A program made the translations under genes and the position numbers. A stretch of 5,262 nt of DNA, taken from contig JABXGX010000147.1 of assembly GCA_016550405.1 (NCBI GenBank), positions 1 to 5,262 of the forward strand, in the 5' to 3' direction. The notes beneath the pieces were generated by a model. It was not told where the DNA came from. It ran no database searches and saw only the letters and a list, made by a program, of their open reading frames with translations. The DNA comes from an archaeon (GTDB lineage Archaea; Asgardarchaeota; Hermodarchaeia; Hermodarchaeales; Hermodarchaeaceae). This document shows, one piece after another, positions 5,250 through 5,262 of this stretch. How positions within the stretch are numbered: position 1 is the first letter of the stretch; each line of letters opens with the position of its first letter.

Positions 5250-5262
5250 TCAGTAATACGCA
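5237..5262 (-). CDS. C-terminal end of a gene entering from the right, probably aIF6
   Basis: One minus-strand frame at the right edge reads RITEAFF followed by a TGA at 5237-5239; the two bases before it are TG, which would complete a methionine, leucine or valine codon. A C-terminus of the form LMRI-x-EA is what I recall for archaeal initiation factor 6, the anti-association factor that keeps the large subunit apart until maturation is complete, and aIF6 commonly lies directly upstream of LX. The call rests on seven residues plus gene order. Another frame stays open from the edge to a TAA at 5209-5211 (it reads ELPIACGKN at the end) and has no family resemblance I recognise. Confidence 0.45.

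Noticed and set aside
1..5262. A hidden novel system such as defence genes, a mobile element or a repeat array
   Set aside because: Nearly every base belongs to a recognised housekeeping gene or to a gap under 95 bases; no direct-repeat array, transposase, integrase or tRNA was seen on either strand.

Overview
This window comes from an archaeal chromosome. All ten genes I can support lie on the minus strand and form the conserved archaeal translation and protein-export neighbourhood. In transcription order (right to left) they are: the last codons of a likely aIF6 gene, ribosomal protein eL20/LX, prefoldin alpha, the SRP receptor FtsY, ornithine carbamoyltransferase (argF), archaeal D-aminoacyl-tRNA deacylase (dtdA), SecE/Sec61-gamma, Spt5 (archaeal NusG), ribosomal protein uL11, and the first 64 codons of uL1. 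The archaeal assignment rests on archaeal or archaeal/eukaryotic-type families (LX, prefoldin alpha, Spt5, the DtdA/GEK1 family, a 61-residue SecE) and on Shine-Dalgarno motifs related to GGAGGTGA before most genes. Base composition is close to balanced. I cannot name the lineage; the order is euryarchaeal-like.

Layout: 1-763 holds uL1 (cut by the window edge) and uL11. 789-1521 holds Spt5 and SecE, a pair that links transcription elongation and membrane protein export in most archaea. 1602-3475 holds the two genes that break the usual order, dtdA and argF. 3484-4881 holds FtsY and prefoldin alpha, which serve co-translational targeting and folding of nascent chains. 4922-5262 holds LX and the aIF6 stub. 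No gap between genes exceeds 94 bases.

The genes fit one growth-linked programme: making 60S-like large-subunit proteins and their maturation factor, elongating transcripts (Spt5), folding or targeting nascent proteins (prefoldin, FtsY, SecE) and clearing mischarged D-aminoacyl-tRNAs (DtdA). ArgF (arginine synthesis) is the metabolic outsider. Gaps of 81-94 bases before LX, argF, SecE and uL11 each carry an A/T-rich TATA-like element, so the cluster is probably several overlapping transcription units rather than one operon.

I see no mobile element, CRISPR array, tRNA, rRNA or defence system. The points most worth checking are a perfect 9-base inverted repeat that could hide the LX ribosome binding site, the argF-dtdA insertion, and an unusual substitution in the proline-rich loop of uL11.
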